Assembly: GCA_017979445.1 (NCBI GenBank)
Contig: CM030715.1
Span: 13,851,660-13,915,659 of the forward strand
Reading direction: 5' to 3'
DNA from: Akebia trifoliata
Taxonomy: Eukaryota > Streptophyta > Magnoliopsida > Ranunculales > Lardizabalaceae
Length of the DNA: 64,000 nt
Below the pieces are notes generated by a model, which was not told where the DNA came from, made no database searches, and saw nothing but the letters and a program-made list of their open reading frames with translations. The position numbers and the translations under genes are program-made. Of this stretch, positions 1-11,821 are shown in pieces; position 1 is the first letter of the stretch, and the number at the start of each line of letters is the position of its first letter.

Positions 1-2599
1 CCACGAGGGGACCGACCACGTACTAGTACTACGTTGGCAATCGGGATATGTGACTGTGTGGTTCACAATCGGTCAAAGGCTTAGGTCGCTCCAGCCTGGG
101 TGCATCAATATATCTCTCAGAATCACCTGATCAGACGGTATTAATGCCCTCAGTTTGATATACCTTAAGGTACGTGACTGGAGTTGTGGTTTTCATGAAT
201 GACGTCGCATCTCCGAAGAGACCGGGCTACGCACTAGTGCCATGTTGGCTATATGGGACGTGTAAGTGAGTAAAACAGTAAACGTGCATGTGGTGTGTGC
301 AAAACAGGGTGGGGTGTGCCTAGGGCCTTTTTCAAACAAATGGGCCCATGGGTCCAATCAAACCATTACAGCATTGATATCCTATGAATATTAAACACCA
401 ATCCAATCACATTCCATCACATCAACGTTATGATCAACATCAAATATGTATCTCCAGTAAGATTATGGCATGTTGATTAACATAAACTAATAATATGGTC
501 CGATTAAACATGCACATCACCTTCATTCATCGATCATGACAAATTAATTAATGGCACATGATAATGAATTAGATCCGATCATTGCAATAAGCATAATTTT
601 GTAATTTTTATAGTCCAACCAAAGGTCATTTTGAGTAATCTAAAATAGTTTGAGATTCCTAAAACATTGAGCCGCTAATAGGATAATGGTAGTTGAAGTA
701 TGGGGCGATGCATCCTCTTGTTTTTTTTTTTAAAAATACATTGATTTTTATTTTTTTCAAACAAAAACCAAGACCTTTATTTAACAAATTGGAAAAAAAA
801 AAAAAACTAAAAAAAAAACTAATACTAAAGACCAATCAAAAACACCGTCCAATCACAATTTTATTGACATACCAATCACATGTTTGGGATTAAACACAGA
901 ACCTCAACATAATGCCCCGGGGTGGCAATTGGTGTGCCAACAAAATAAACCCAATAAGTAAATAAATAAACTTCTTCAAAATCGAATTCAAGTCTGTTTG
1001 TCAATCCATTATTTTTTATCCTTTTATTCCTTTTATATTTTCGATTTTATTATGAAAAAATAATAGAATAAAATAAAATAAATCAACCTATACTTTGGAA
1101 CACAGAAAACCAATCTTTCAAAACCTTTTGACTTATTCAACAATTGCCGGTCAAATTCGTTATCGCAATAATTCACAATCAGCATCATTACAACAAACCC
1201 AGAATCGAAATCCCAAAGTTCTTTAATAAAGAGGTAACAGTGAAAAATTCCGTGCTGGTTCCCGACCAAAGAATGGCTTTCTAGCCGTGATTACATGCTC
1301 ACGAAACTTCATTGTTTGCGATTCAATCATATTGGAGATTTTACTAGAGCAACAGCTGGTAACAGATTGAACAAAAAAAAATGAGTCTCTTCTGCCAGAT
1401 CAGAACGAGCAGAAAGAAAATGTTTCATAATCCAATCGCAGAACAGATGGGTTTTGTTTTTAAAAATAAAAAATAAAAAAATAAATCACAGAGAAAGCTC
1501 AAGGAAAACTTGAATCAATTGTTTCAATCGTTGAAAATCATTGAAACAAGTTCCTTGTTGCTTTGATTTGTGTTTCAGCAACACAACATTGCAGATTTTT
1601 TTTTTTTAAATCGCTGAGACTTACGATACCACACATGTTTCCTTCGGCAGAAAACTCCCATGTTCTCTCGATTGATCGAAGATTCTTGTAGCGAAGGGGG
1701 TGTAAGGTTATAGAACTTTCAAATCGATAGGGCTTGAGAGACTAAGCCGATCGATTTCTAATTAGAACCAGTCGGTTCTTGTTGAAGAAGACGAAGTTTG
1801 AGTAGATCTGTGGAGGGTCCATCGACTTAAAGCTCCATGTTTAATCATCGAAGGAACATGGTAATTTTCTGATGTCAGAAATTGATCAAATGTCGATCAA
1901 TCACAGCCGCGAACAATCGCAGCCGATTAGCTTGGTTTCGATCATTCTCTCTGATCTAACTCAGTTGAAAACGAAGAGGAGAGAAAAAAAAATTCTTTTA
2001 AAAAACAAAAGGGTTTTAAAAATAGAAAGATTTTTTTTACTCAACGCACCCACTCCTATTACCTGTTGCTGTTGCCAACAGCACACCGAAATTTTATATT
2101 TTTTCCTTTTAATAATCCTTCTTGCTGTCAATGGACAACGCAGTCCTCTTATGAAAACAATTTAATGGAAAAAACTATCATAAATTACAAGAATCAATCA
2201 AAAGATTTTTTTTTTATTTAAAAAAAGAAAAACATCGAATTGTAGATCAACGCGTGCCTAAAAAAAAGAAAAAAAAATCGGCGATCTCCCTACTTCAACT
2301 TCCATTAATCCATTAATAACCTCAATCTTTTGGAATTTTGCATCATTTAGAATTACCATAAACGACCTTCAATTGGATATAAAACATAATGAATAATGCT
2401 TGATCGAATCATAACAATAATATGCCTAAATATCAAAGTCCAAACGCATACGCAATAATCGAACCGGAATAACAACAGATTGATAAAATAACTAGCTACA
2501 CAAACTAAAAAAATAAAAAAATAAAAATAAATAAAAACATTCTAGGCCACTTTTAACAACGCTCCCATACTTGGGATTTTGCAAGTTTGATCCTCAATG
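1..2599 (-). mobile_element. 5' leader of minus-strand Tat/Ogre-like element, truncated by window edge
   Basis: This is the untranslated leader that follows the 5' LTR and PBS (read on the minus strand) of an LTR retrotransposon whose body lies left of the window. Positions 1-360 are the reverse complement of about 18,300-18,670 in element B, which shows that both elements belong to one family. I see no gag or pol here and the small open frames look random. Palindromes GTACTAGTAC (20-29) and GCACTAGTGC (231-240) match those in B. Poly(A/T) tracts are frequent between 700 and 2,560. Confidence 0.75.
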
Positions 2600-2617
2600 T
2601 CCCCAGTGGAGTCGCCA
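2600..2617 (-). other. Primer binding site of minus-strand element
   Basis: Read on the minus strand this is TGGCGACTCCACTGGGGA, one base after the LTR end. The same 18-mer follows the LTR of element B. Ogre/Tat elements are reported to prime from tRNA-Arg; that assignment is from knowledge of the lineage and was not checked against a tRNA set. Confidence 0.8.
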
Positions 2618-2618
2618 C

Positions 2619-4362
2619 TGAAAGCGTCCTCGATCCGCGGGGTGCGTGGATCCGCTTTTGACCCTTGAGGTTTGGGAGTCGCCACCTAGTTATTATGGTC
2701 TAGGAACCGATCAATGACTCTAAATAGATAAAGGACTAATCTAGAACAGAAAAAAAATTGAATTCGGGGATCATGTTACGGGGTTGGAAGGTGTTAGGCA
2801 CCAACCCCGCCCGGCCAAAATCGGTCTCTACTAATTTTTCCAAATAGGTTACATTGCTAAAAAACCTAGATAATAATAAAATAAAATAAGAAATTATACC
2901 TTTCCGAAAGCAAAGACTTTGTTCCCTCAGATCCGACAAAAATTACTCCTTGTACCGTACTTCTTGCTTCGTTCTGTCTCTGGATTTGATTTCCGATCTC
3001 CGAGGCAAGGTATCTCTTATTTCTTGGATCTGAATTCTTCGAGTTTGTTAATGGATTTTGGGGTGTTTTTGGAGGGCTTTTAGGTATTTTTTAGGCTAAA
3101 ATCGAAGGAGGGATGTTAGGTAAGGAGTTGGGACTCCAAAACTAGGGTTTATGGGAGGCTAGGAGGGTTTTTAGACCTACTTCTCTTAGGGTTTATGATT
3201 TGATACGAAAATAGGGTGTGAGGACCTTTATTTATAGAATTTTTTAAGGGTTGATTTGGATAGAGTTAGTATTTAATTAGAGTTCTTAGAGTTGTGTTTT
3301 AGTTAGAATTGTTTTATGTAGAATTGTGTTTTAATTAGAATTGTTTTAGGTAGAATTGTTTTTTAGTTAGAGCTCTATTAGATAAGTTATTATTTAATTA
3401 GAATTCTATTATGATTTTGACTTTTGATCTTATTTGATTGACTTTTAATATTTTGACTTTAGTTTTAATTGATTGACTTTTAATATCTTGACTTCAGTCT
3501 TGCTTAATTGACTTTAATTTTGACTTTAGTCAAACTTGATTGACTTTAATACCTTGACTTTAGTCTTTCTTGATTGACTTTAAATTTTTGGAGAACCCCC
3601 CTCTATTATATCTTTAATTCTTTGGACCCCCAAATGGAGGGGTCCTTAAAGAAATATCTCACGAACCCTCAACAATTTTACTTGAAAGTCCGATTCATCG
3701 ATTTTTTAATTCAAAATTTTAAATTAATTTCATTAATGTTTCACTTTAATTATTTAATGTTTTATTTATTAATTTCAAAAATTTTAATTATGAAAATTGT
3801 GAAATTATCGTTTTGCCCCCGGAGAGGACTTTTCACATTTTAAGTCGGTTTTTAATGTTTTAGGATGTTTTGGAATCGATTTTTCGTAAGGAATTCAATG
3901 AAAATATTAGTTTGTGTCATTTATGGAATTTTTTGTGTGAAATGGTCATGAACTTTATGAGGGGCATTTTCGTAATTTTGTCGAATTCTGTTAAAATTAG
4001 TGAAATGACTTATTTAGTTTCGATTTGTTATTTTATGTGTTCGAAAGAGTTTTCCTAAGCGTAATGTAGGCTCTAGGATTGTTTTGATATTAGGGGTATT
4101 TTGGTAATTTGGTCAATTTTTAGTGATTTTTATCGTGAAGCTTCTCTTTGTCTGAAAAATGATGATTTTTATGTTTCTGGAGTCGTATTTTCCTAGCGTA
4201 GCGTGGTTTCTATAGTTTGTCAGTTCGAGATACCTCATCCGGATTTCTAAAACATTTCTAGTAACAAAATAAAGTAATGGAAATAACATCCATCATTGGG
4301 AATCGTTGCGATCGGGTTGACGAGTTGATTAATCAAGTAGATGCAAAAATGAGGTGTATACA
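2619..4362 (-). mobile_element. 5' LTR (minus strand) of Tat/Ogre-like element
   Basis: On the minus strand it starts TGTATACACC and ends GCTTTCA, and it aligns along its length with the LTRs of element B (14,572-16,324 and 24,532-26,280). It is clearly more diverged from either of them than they are from each other. A TATA-like stretch (minus strand TATAAATAAAGG) lies near 3,226-3,237. The right edge abuts a Helitron helicase fragment. The partner LTR lies outside the window, so the target duplication (next five bases ATTTC) cannot be tested. Confidence 0.85.
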
Positions 4363-4698
4363 ATTTCATAATAATATAATTGGACAATTGAGTTTCAAAA
4401 CTAACTTGTGTGGTGCAAGTCCATTTGGTGTCAACCCATTCAGAATCTTTAACTGATAATTGTTATTAGTCTCATTTATAATACTATCAAAACTATAGTA
4501 AATAACTTCTTCGTCAGGAAAACTATTAATAACCAAATTGTTCAGATTATTAACATATTCATTCTTCGTAGCCAACAATGCACGTTCTGTTATATATATT
4601 GAATAATGACCATTTTCATGTATGAAAGAAAAAATTATATCAATAAGTTGATGCTTTGATTTCTCATCATTTTCAGTCCCGTTTGATACAGCTATCAA
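4363..4698 (-). pseudogene. Helitron (Pif1-type) helicase fragment, interrupted by LTR
   Basis: The minus-strand frame reads as the C-terminal part of a Helitron Rep-helicase. A segment like ERALLATKNEYVNNLNN is followed by a YYSFDS block, then NGLAPHKLVLKLNCPIILL, matching the usual NGLPPH-L-LK-G-P-MLLRN order of Pif1-like Helitron helicases. After LL comes a stop where an Arg codon would be expected (CGA to TGA is likely), then Asn, and there the retrotransposon LTR begins. The rest of the helicase should lie left of the window. Only about 110 residues remain of a protein that is normally well over 1,000. Family call by motif recall only. Confidence 0.7.
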
Positions 4699-5784
4699 AT
4701 TCTATTGTAAAAAGTTACTGTAAAAAATAATTTAAAAAGTTGGAACACTGAAAAACTTGTTTGATAGAGTCTTGTAAAAGTGCTGTGTTGTTTATTAGAA
4801 TTTGGTAATTATAGTTTGATATAACTACTAGAATTTGCTACATTAGGGTAAAATAACAAAAATACCTTTAATGTTGATAATGCACCCAAGAAGCACAAAA
4901 AATGATCAAAATACCCTTATAAATATATAATTACACTAAATATACATAAATATAATAAATTTATATTAAAAAATTATAAAAATAATTATTTTAATTTTAA
5001 AAAATTATAAAAATAATTATTTTAATTTTAAAAAAATTATAATTTTATAAAAAAATTATAAAAAATTTATAATTCTATAAAAATTTCGACAACATCTCCT
5101 ATTAAAAATGGACATATAAAATTTTTTTGATAAAGAAAATACCTGTATAATACAAAATCCAAAATCCACATTACATCATATATACATAACACATCTACAT
5201 AACATTTCATTTATATTCTGACATCATTTAAACATGATAACCATAGTTCATATAATAAGTAAAATTGAAATAAATAAAAACATGAAAAATATACATCCAA
5301 CAAATGCATACAAGATATATTTTTCATTCTTCTTATTTGCCTTCGTTACTTTATCTTAACTAATATTGTTATTGATAATTTCAACTTCATCTACCTACAC
5401 AAAAGACTTTGCATGTTTTTATAAAATAAAATAACACATGAATTAATATCTAATTATATAGGTAGACACCCAACATTAATATCAATGAGATATTACCTAT
5501 CAAGATGGACACTTATCAAATATCCTCCCATAATTTTCTTTTATTTTAGCTGTAACTAATGTCATCATTCGACCATATGAACAAAATAGTAGATACATAT
5601 AGTTTACCATCAATGCTATTCATCATACACAAAAATATAAATAAATAAGCATAAAATCTTAGAAATATACTTAAAAATAGTATAATCTTTATCCTAACAT
5701 CGAATAATAGTATTTATTCTTACAATACAAAATAATAAATATAATATGAAAATATATAAATGATTACCAGTAAAAATGACATCG
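4699..5784. other. AT-rich intergenic or decayed transposon DNA
   Basis: Very AT-rich sequence with short duplications, for example near-identical runs of AAAAATTATAAAAATAATTATT around 4,965-5,030. No coding sequence, RNA gene or clear terminal repeats were recognised. It may be Helitron or Harbinger non-coding DNA. Confidence 0.4.
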
Positions 5785-6730
5785 ACTATTGAATTCCTAT
5801 GTATTTTCATTTTTTTGGTTTTAACGACCTATTGATGAGGAAACTGGATACTCTTGATCAATGATGCCCTCTTCTTCCTCTTCCATTGATCATTCTTCCT
5901 TGAATCGAGTAAATTCTTCATCGACAATGACATGTTTTCTAATAAAATTATGCAATGTCATACAAGCAACAACAATATTTTTTTGTTCAAATTATATGAA
6001 TGCATCAACTTCAATATTGTCCATTTTTCCTTCAAAACCCAAAAGGTTCGCTCGATTATGTTCTAAAGTGAAGAATGTAAATGATTGAATAGTTCTTTTC
6101 GACCATTTACCTGTGATCTCCTATAGTCTTGTATATGGTATTGAACACTTCGATAAGGTACGAGATAACCATCCATGAGTGGGTACTCAACATCTACCAG
6201 ATAATATTTATTTATTATCTAAAAAAAAAATTCTACGATTGAATATAAACATATATAATTGACAAGTTTTTACATACAGATCTGATGGAGGATATGAAAA
6301 TTTTAAATTAGGAGTATTCAATGTATCAAGAAAGACACGTGAATCATTAGCCGACCTTTTCCAACCAATCACCACATCAGTGATGAACATGTCAAACGAA
6401 CATGTTGCCATTATATTTTATATGAATCCCTTATGTTCTCGATATTCGCACTTATTCTTCTATAGGTACAAATGCACTAACATGTCTCTCGTCTATCGTC
6501 TATCGTTCTAGTACAACCTTATATATTTTTAAAGTATATTAATCTATGAATATTAATAAAATAAATATTTTTAAAGTATATATATAAGAAATTACATTAA
6601 AATAAAGTGAAAAATGAAGATTATTACGGATGCGTGGAGAGACTTCATTGATGTTAGGAGGTACAATTAAGGACATTGACAAATTTACAATAGTCAAAAG
6701 AATTATGTTGAAATACTTGCTAACCATTTA
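5785..6730 (-). pseudogene. PIF/Harbinger transposase pseudogene
   Basis: The minus strand carries, in order, an N-terminal block (VSKYFNIILLTIVNLSMS, then PPNINEVSPRIRNN), a damaged first-aspartate block (IDERHVSAFVPIEE, family usually IDGTHV-A), FDMFITDVVIGWKRSANDSR (family FDM-FT-V-AGWEGSA-DSR), the second-aspartate block YYLVDVEYPLMDGYLVPYR (family LVDAGYP), and a late FWVLKEKWTIL block (family FGVLK-RF-IL). Stops and frame changes between blocks show it is dead. The protein would be the DDE nuclease subunit; no Myb-like partner gene was seen. Terminal inverted repeats and the 3-bp target duplication were not found. Confidence 0.75.
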
Positions 6731-7244
6731 AAGTGAGTGATCGAAATTATTTGTAGTTATTCTTTGTCTTTGATTATGTCCTATTATCTAAATAGTAACA
6801 TATTATTCCATTTTTAGTAGATTTTGCTCCTCCAAAATGGTACACAGATTTAGAAATACTTGTCTTTCTATCCTAAATAGTGCGTGGCATGTTCTATGAT
6901 TATCATGTAGTATTTTCCGTACAAAGTCAATTCTTATGTGCTAACTATTACTATGTAACTCCCTACTTAAGAAAATTTCGTAATAAAATAAGGAATCTAG
7001 AACGATTCCTGTCGTGAATATATTTATTACACTTGACTCGACAGTATTAGTGGTATCACCATTTGAATCGAGGTATCATTTGTATCATCATCTGAATCGA
7101 TAGTATTTGACGTATCAACATCTAAATCCATATGACCTGTTTATGAATCCATATTAGTAGCATATATAACCAACTTACAATACACAATATAGAAAGTATA
7201 ATTAAATGATATCCACCACATATAACAAAAATCATTATTCATAA
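6731..7244. other. Intergenic, no feature recognised
   Basis: AT-rich, with a small imperfect repeat of a TCGA-TAGTAT-GTATCA motif around 7,030-7,130. It may be the flank of the Harbinger element. Nothing coding was seen. Confidence 0.3.
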
Positions 7245-9000
7245 TGTAAAATTCCAAATTTTTTATTCGTATATTGAAAAAAAAATAAATAGTGGAAGTT
7301 TGAGAAAATCCTAAAAGTGGGACTTAGGGTAAAATTTTAAGATTTTGTTCTTGTCATTTTTAATGAAATCTAAACTCACCATTGGATTTAAAATGGTTAG
7401 AAAACATATTTTAGCTTATAAGCATGTTCAAATACGAGTCTGAACAGAAAAGTGATAAAATCCTCGATTTTCGAATCGGACCAAGCTAAAATAATGAATT
7501 TTTTTAGAGTAAGAATTTTAAAAATTTGATCATACCATTGGATTCATAATGAAAAATTATAAAAATTGAATATTTACTTGTCATTTTTAGATTTCAAAAA
7601 GTTGAATTATCGTCAAAAATAAAAATGACGTCAATTTTAGAGTCTCATTAGACCGAAAAAGTGAAGTTTTGTTATATATAGAATTTGTAGAATTTGACTC
7701 GACCATAAAAAATTATACAAAATAGAGTATTCATTTGTTACTTTTGGAGTCTGGACGATCAAGTTATCGTCAAACTAAATAATATATAAAATACCGATTT
7801 TATCCCAAGACTTATATAAATAATTTTTTAAATGAAATCACTATTCATCATCTCTTATATGCATCCAAAAACCAGCCGAAGGTTTAAAATAAAAATTTAT
7901 TTATTTTGTTTTCAAATTTTAACATCAGATTTGTCGCGAATGGGTCGTCGTCGACTTTTAACGAAGAAGGAATAAACGTTCGCAACGTTAACCTCTACAA
8001 AATCCACCCAATTTCTTTTCATTTTCTCTTCTCTTTCACCCTGTTTTGTCGAAGATCAACCATATGTGATACGAGAGTTCCAATTTTTAAACCTTAGATT
8101 TCACCTATTTTGAGGCCAAATTATCCTCCACCGAAGAAGGGAGAAAAGACGACAACATCGAGATCTTCAAAACCACCAAGCCAGATTTAAAAATCAACCG
8201 TCTCAATGTCCAACCAACATCGATTTTCGTATTGATCATTTCGATTTTCATGCATGCGTTTTAATCCTATTGTATAGAGATTTGTAAAGACTTTCAATTT
8301 ATATTAGTAATCATAGATTGTGAAAATTACATTTAGGATTTTTAACGAAAATTCGTAATATGTTTAAAAATTATAAAATTATTTTTGTTATTTCAAATTC
8401 ATGACAGAACCTGCATATTTGATGTGTTTAATTGTATTTTATAACAAATTATATGTGGGTAGGACATTTCACCGGGTTATTTCTACCAGTTAGTTTCTAT
8501 GCACTGTTCAAACCCCGTTTTGATTTAAGTTTTGTAAAATTTTAATTTAAATAATACTATGCATTGCTCAGACCCCATTTTGATTTAAATGGTAAAAATG
8601 AAAAGTGAAAATATCGAAAAGATGGGATGTCACACCCTGTGCACGTGCCAAACTAGGCTCGTGATCAGTTGGGATTGTGGTGTGGTAATAGTGCTACACA
8701 TCGCAGGCTCCATGAGCTGACATGTGGCTGCGGGGGTAGGAAATACGGTTAAAGAGTGATGTCTGCATTTTAAATTGTTGTGTTGTGTCTAGGTTGGTGG
8801 ATGGATATCCAGGGATAATGATAATGGTTGCATGTTTATTTACTTTCTGAAGCACGAGGCGCAGTTTATGTTTTTGTTCTGTTAGTTATTTTAGGCCGCG
8901 TGGCCACAGTTGCATGGTAGGAAACTGCATATCCATTCTCGACTTTGTAATGTTAATTTATCATTTGTTTTCAAATAAAATTTCTTATTTGTTTTTAAAG
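7245..9000 (+). mobile_element. Truncated LTR, Tekay/Del-like family
   Basis: Starts TGTAAAATTCC, the counterpart of TGTAACACCCCG at the 5' end of the minus-strand solo LTR at 34,464-37,636. Similarity runs in the same order through the 'GGACTTAGGGTAAA' block (7,318), the block around 8,280-8,340, and the GGATATCCAGGGATAAT and GGTAGGAAACTG blocks (8,800-8,930). It ends at a TA microsatellite and lacks the GGGGCGCCACA end. The family name rests on LTR length and TGTAACACC start only. Confidence 0.65.
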
Positions 9001-9002
9001 AA

Positions 9003-9010
<8 letters not shown>

Positions 9011-9048
<38 letters not shown>
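9011..9048. repeat. (TA)n microsatellite
   Basis: Nineteen or so uninterrupted TA units at the junction between the truncated LTR and the nested palindrome. Confidence 0.9.
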
Positions 9049-9052
<4 letters not shown>

Positions 9053-9745
9053 ATACACATAAAGCTACTCATAAAGCTACAACGTGTTTTGTCTTATATG
9101 GGCAAAAATGTTTGGAATGGGCTGATTTTTTGTGAGGATGAGCCCATTATGAAACTTCTAGCCCTATGTTTGCAAGTTGAAAAATTTTAGACCGTCCAAT
9201 TTTTGTAAATCACTTTTGATGGGGTTAGAAGTTTTGGAATGGAATGATTTTTTGCAAGGATGATCCCCTCACCACAGAGATCATCCTCACAAAAAATCAG
9301 CACATTCCAAACCTCTTTAACCATATAAGACAAAAATGTTGTAGATTTATAAGTAGCTTTATGTGTCTATGGAACCCCATCCTATATATATCCGTAGATA
9401 CATAAAACTACTCATAAAGCTACAACATTTTTGTCTTATATGGTTAAAAAGATTCGGAATTGGCTGAATTTTTGTGAGGATGATCTCTATAGTGAGGGGA
9501 CCATCCTTGCAAAAAATCATCTCATTCCAAAACTTCTAACCCCATCAAAACTGTTTACAAAAATTGGACGGTCTAAAATTTTTCAACTTGTAAACATGGG
9601 GTTAGAAGTTTCATGATAGGCTAATTTTTGACAAGGATGATCTCCTCATCATAGGGATCATACTCACAAAAAATCACCCCATTACAAACATTTTTGCCCA
9701 TATAAGACAAAACATGTTGTAGCTTTATGAGTATACGGATCCTTA
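9049..9745. mobile_element. Nested palindromic (foldback/MITE-like) element
   Basis: The roughly 340-bp left half and right half are inverted copies around about 9,390. Each half is itself an imperfect palindrome, so the block holding ATAAAGCTACTCATAAAGCT and GTCTTATATGG occurs four times in alternating orientation (about 9,056 +, 9,325 -, 9,410 +, 9,700 -). It is flanked by TA-rich DNA and codes for nothing. It is most like a MITE; the superfamily is unknown because ends and target duplication could not be fixed. Confidence 0.75.
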
Positions 9746-9776
9746 TCCATATATATATAGGGAGCGGTTTAAAGTT

Positions 9777-10078
9777 GATTTTTACCTTCTTTAGCTCAGT
9801 GCATTCACGAGCGAAGTGTCCCAGTTTCTTACAGTTATAGCATGCTATTTTAGATTTGTCTTTCTTTCCACCACGTTTTCCTCTGCGGCATTTGAAATTC
9901 GGGTTCTTCTTAGGCACAATATCATTAGTTTGAGTTCTTTTCATTGGCTTGCGCTTAGGTCTGAAGTTCCCGCGCTTACCGGATTCAGCAGTGAAAGCGA
10001 CACTGGTAGCTCTTGCAAATTGACATTTAGCTTCTAATTCAAGATGTCGCGACAACTGAGAGAAGCTAGTAATACTCT
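9777..10078 (-). pseudogene. Ty1/copia gag fragment with zinc knuckle
   Basis: An open minus-strand frame reads SRHLELEAKCQFARATSV, a Lys/Arg-rich linker, then the knuckle CYNCKKLGHFAREC (C-X2-C-X4-H-X4-C), all in the order seen in plant Ty1/copia Gag. The knuckle binds the element's own RNA during particle assembly. The fragment has no stop but covers only about 100 residues. Its upstream side is cut by the LTR of element A, and no protease or integrase follows it. Confident as a copia gag remnant; lineage not determined. Confidence 0.8.
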
Positions 10079-11800
10079 TGTAGACACCCAAATTTGATCG
10101 GGCCTTCTATGCAAAATGCCCCAAAAATCGAAAAAAATTGGAATGGGCTCTGAAGCCAAAACATAGGAAAATCCAATTAATTCTGTCATTATTTTTTAAT
10201 AAACGGCCCAAGGCTACTCACGTGGCCCATGGATCCAAACATCTCATCACCCTCCTACATTCTTAAACTCAATCCAACATAAGCCCAAACCCATTCTTAT
10301 TCTACTCATTATCCAAGCCTATTCAACTCAACCCAAATCCATTCCTATTCAACCAACAACCTAAGCCCAACCAAACACTCTACCCAAGCCCAAATCATTC
10401 AATCCAAACCCAACTCAACCCAATCCAACATCACAACCAATCACCACAATCATCAAGGTGTGACACATGTCATCACATCATCTCACCTCTCTCATCCCCA
10501 ACCTATCCCATCATCTTTTATTTAAATATCATCTACCCACACCTCCAACCTACATCTCCCCCTAACCTATCCTATCTATTCTCTCAAATCAAACACTTAC
10601 AACCTATACCTCCCCCTAACCTACTACTATCACTCCCTACTAACCAACCATCACCCTCCCCTAATCTACCCTCATCATTCCCTACAAAACCTACATCTAC
10701 AACCTAAACCTACACCCATCCTCTCAAATCAAACATTCATCCTTTCCCATCAACTCATCTCAACCCTTCATTTCCACCCACTTTGACACATGGCATCATC
10801 TCCCTCACCCTCCCAAAATATCATCAACCACCTTCTTAAATCCTCCATTCTCTTAAACCAAACACCACTTAATCACAACCACCATCTTAAACACCCATCA
10901 TCTCACCCCACTAAACACTCCACCCAAATGGGTTGGGTAGGATCCAAAACATTTGGGTCAAAACTCATCCATTTAACCTTCTTACACAAATACCCTTCAA
11001 TCCCCATCAATTTACACATACCCTTCTCTTAAACCCCACACCATTCTATCACTTCTTATTATTTCACCCAATTCTATCCCTCAAAATAACTCCCAAATTC
11101 TATAAAAACCCCACCATTCTTAACTCTAAATCCCTAATGAAAAATTAAAAAAATTACCTCAAAAAAATCACAACTCACCTCAACAAAACTCTCTCAACTC
11201 TCAACTCTTACTCCACTCTCAACTCATCTCATAACTCTCAACTTTCAACTTTCTCTCAAGCAAACCAAAAAAGGAAAAAGAAGCTCATCAAGGAAAGTCA
11301 AAGGAAGTCAAGGAAGGAACAAGGTGGATTTAGACAAAATAACACCCCCCAACTTCCCTCTTCTACTCTCCCTTTCTCTACACATGTGCACATACCACAA
11401 TGATTTAAATCACCAAGGGCCCCTTCTCCAATAAGGGTGCCCTCAATGATTTGAACCAATATCAAAAGCCCCTCACACTTGAGGGTACACATCGACTTTT
11501 TTTTTTCAATTTTGCTTTTTCTTTTTTATTTTAAAAGACTGAATCCGAGGTTACCACCTATGGTGGATGAAGTAGGGTGCCTAACACCTTCCTACTCCAT
11601 AAATGGACCCCCTTACCTTGAATCAAGGTTGGACCATGTACCCTATCCTACGAGAGTCATCAAATGTCAAAATGACATGTTTTTTCAAAAATACAAATTT
11701 GGGTGACCATTCACACCCATTCCCAAAAATGAATGGTGGCGACTCCAAAAACCCTCAAAGTGGAGGGATATTTCAAAATGATGAAATTTCCATGTCCACA
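10079..11800 (+). mobile_element. 5' LTR of Tat/Ogre-like element A
   Basis: Starts TGTAGACACCC, ends TCCACA three bases before a PBS-like site, and resembles the LTR of element E (55,822). From 10,223 to 11,492 it contains no CG, and I see no CAG or CTG either; the + strand is C-rich and nearly G-free. A possible TATA box (TATAAAA) lies at 11,101. The U5-like end holds the GGTGCCTAACACCTTC block (about 11,575) and an extra TGGCGACTCC (11,737). The preceding five bases are ACTCT; no second LTR of A is in the window. Confidence 0.85.
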
Positions 11801-11803
11801 GCT

Positions 11804-11821
11804 TGGCAAATCCACTGGGGA
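11804..11821 (+). other. Primer binding site of element A, mutated
   Basis: TGGCAAATCCACTGGGGA differs from the family sequence TGGCGACTCCACTGGGGA at two adjacent-region positions. It sits directly after the LTR, so the identification rests on position and 16 of 18 matches. Confidence 0.75.
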
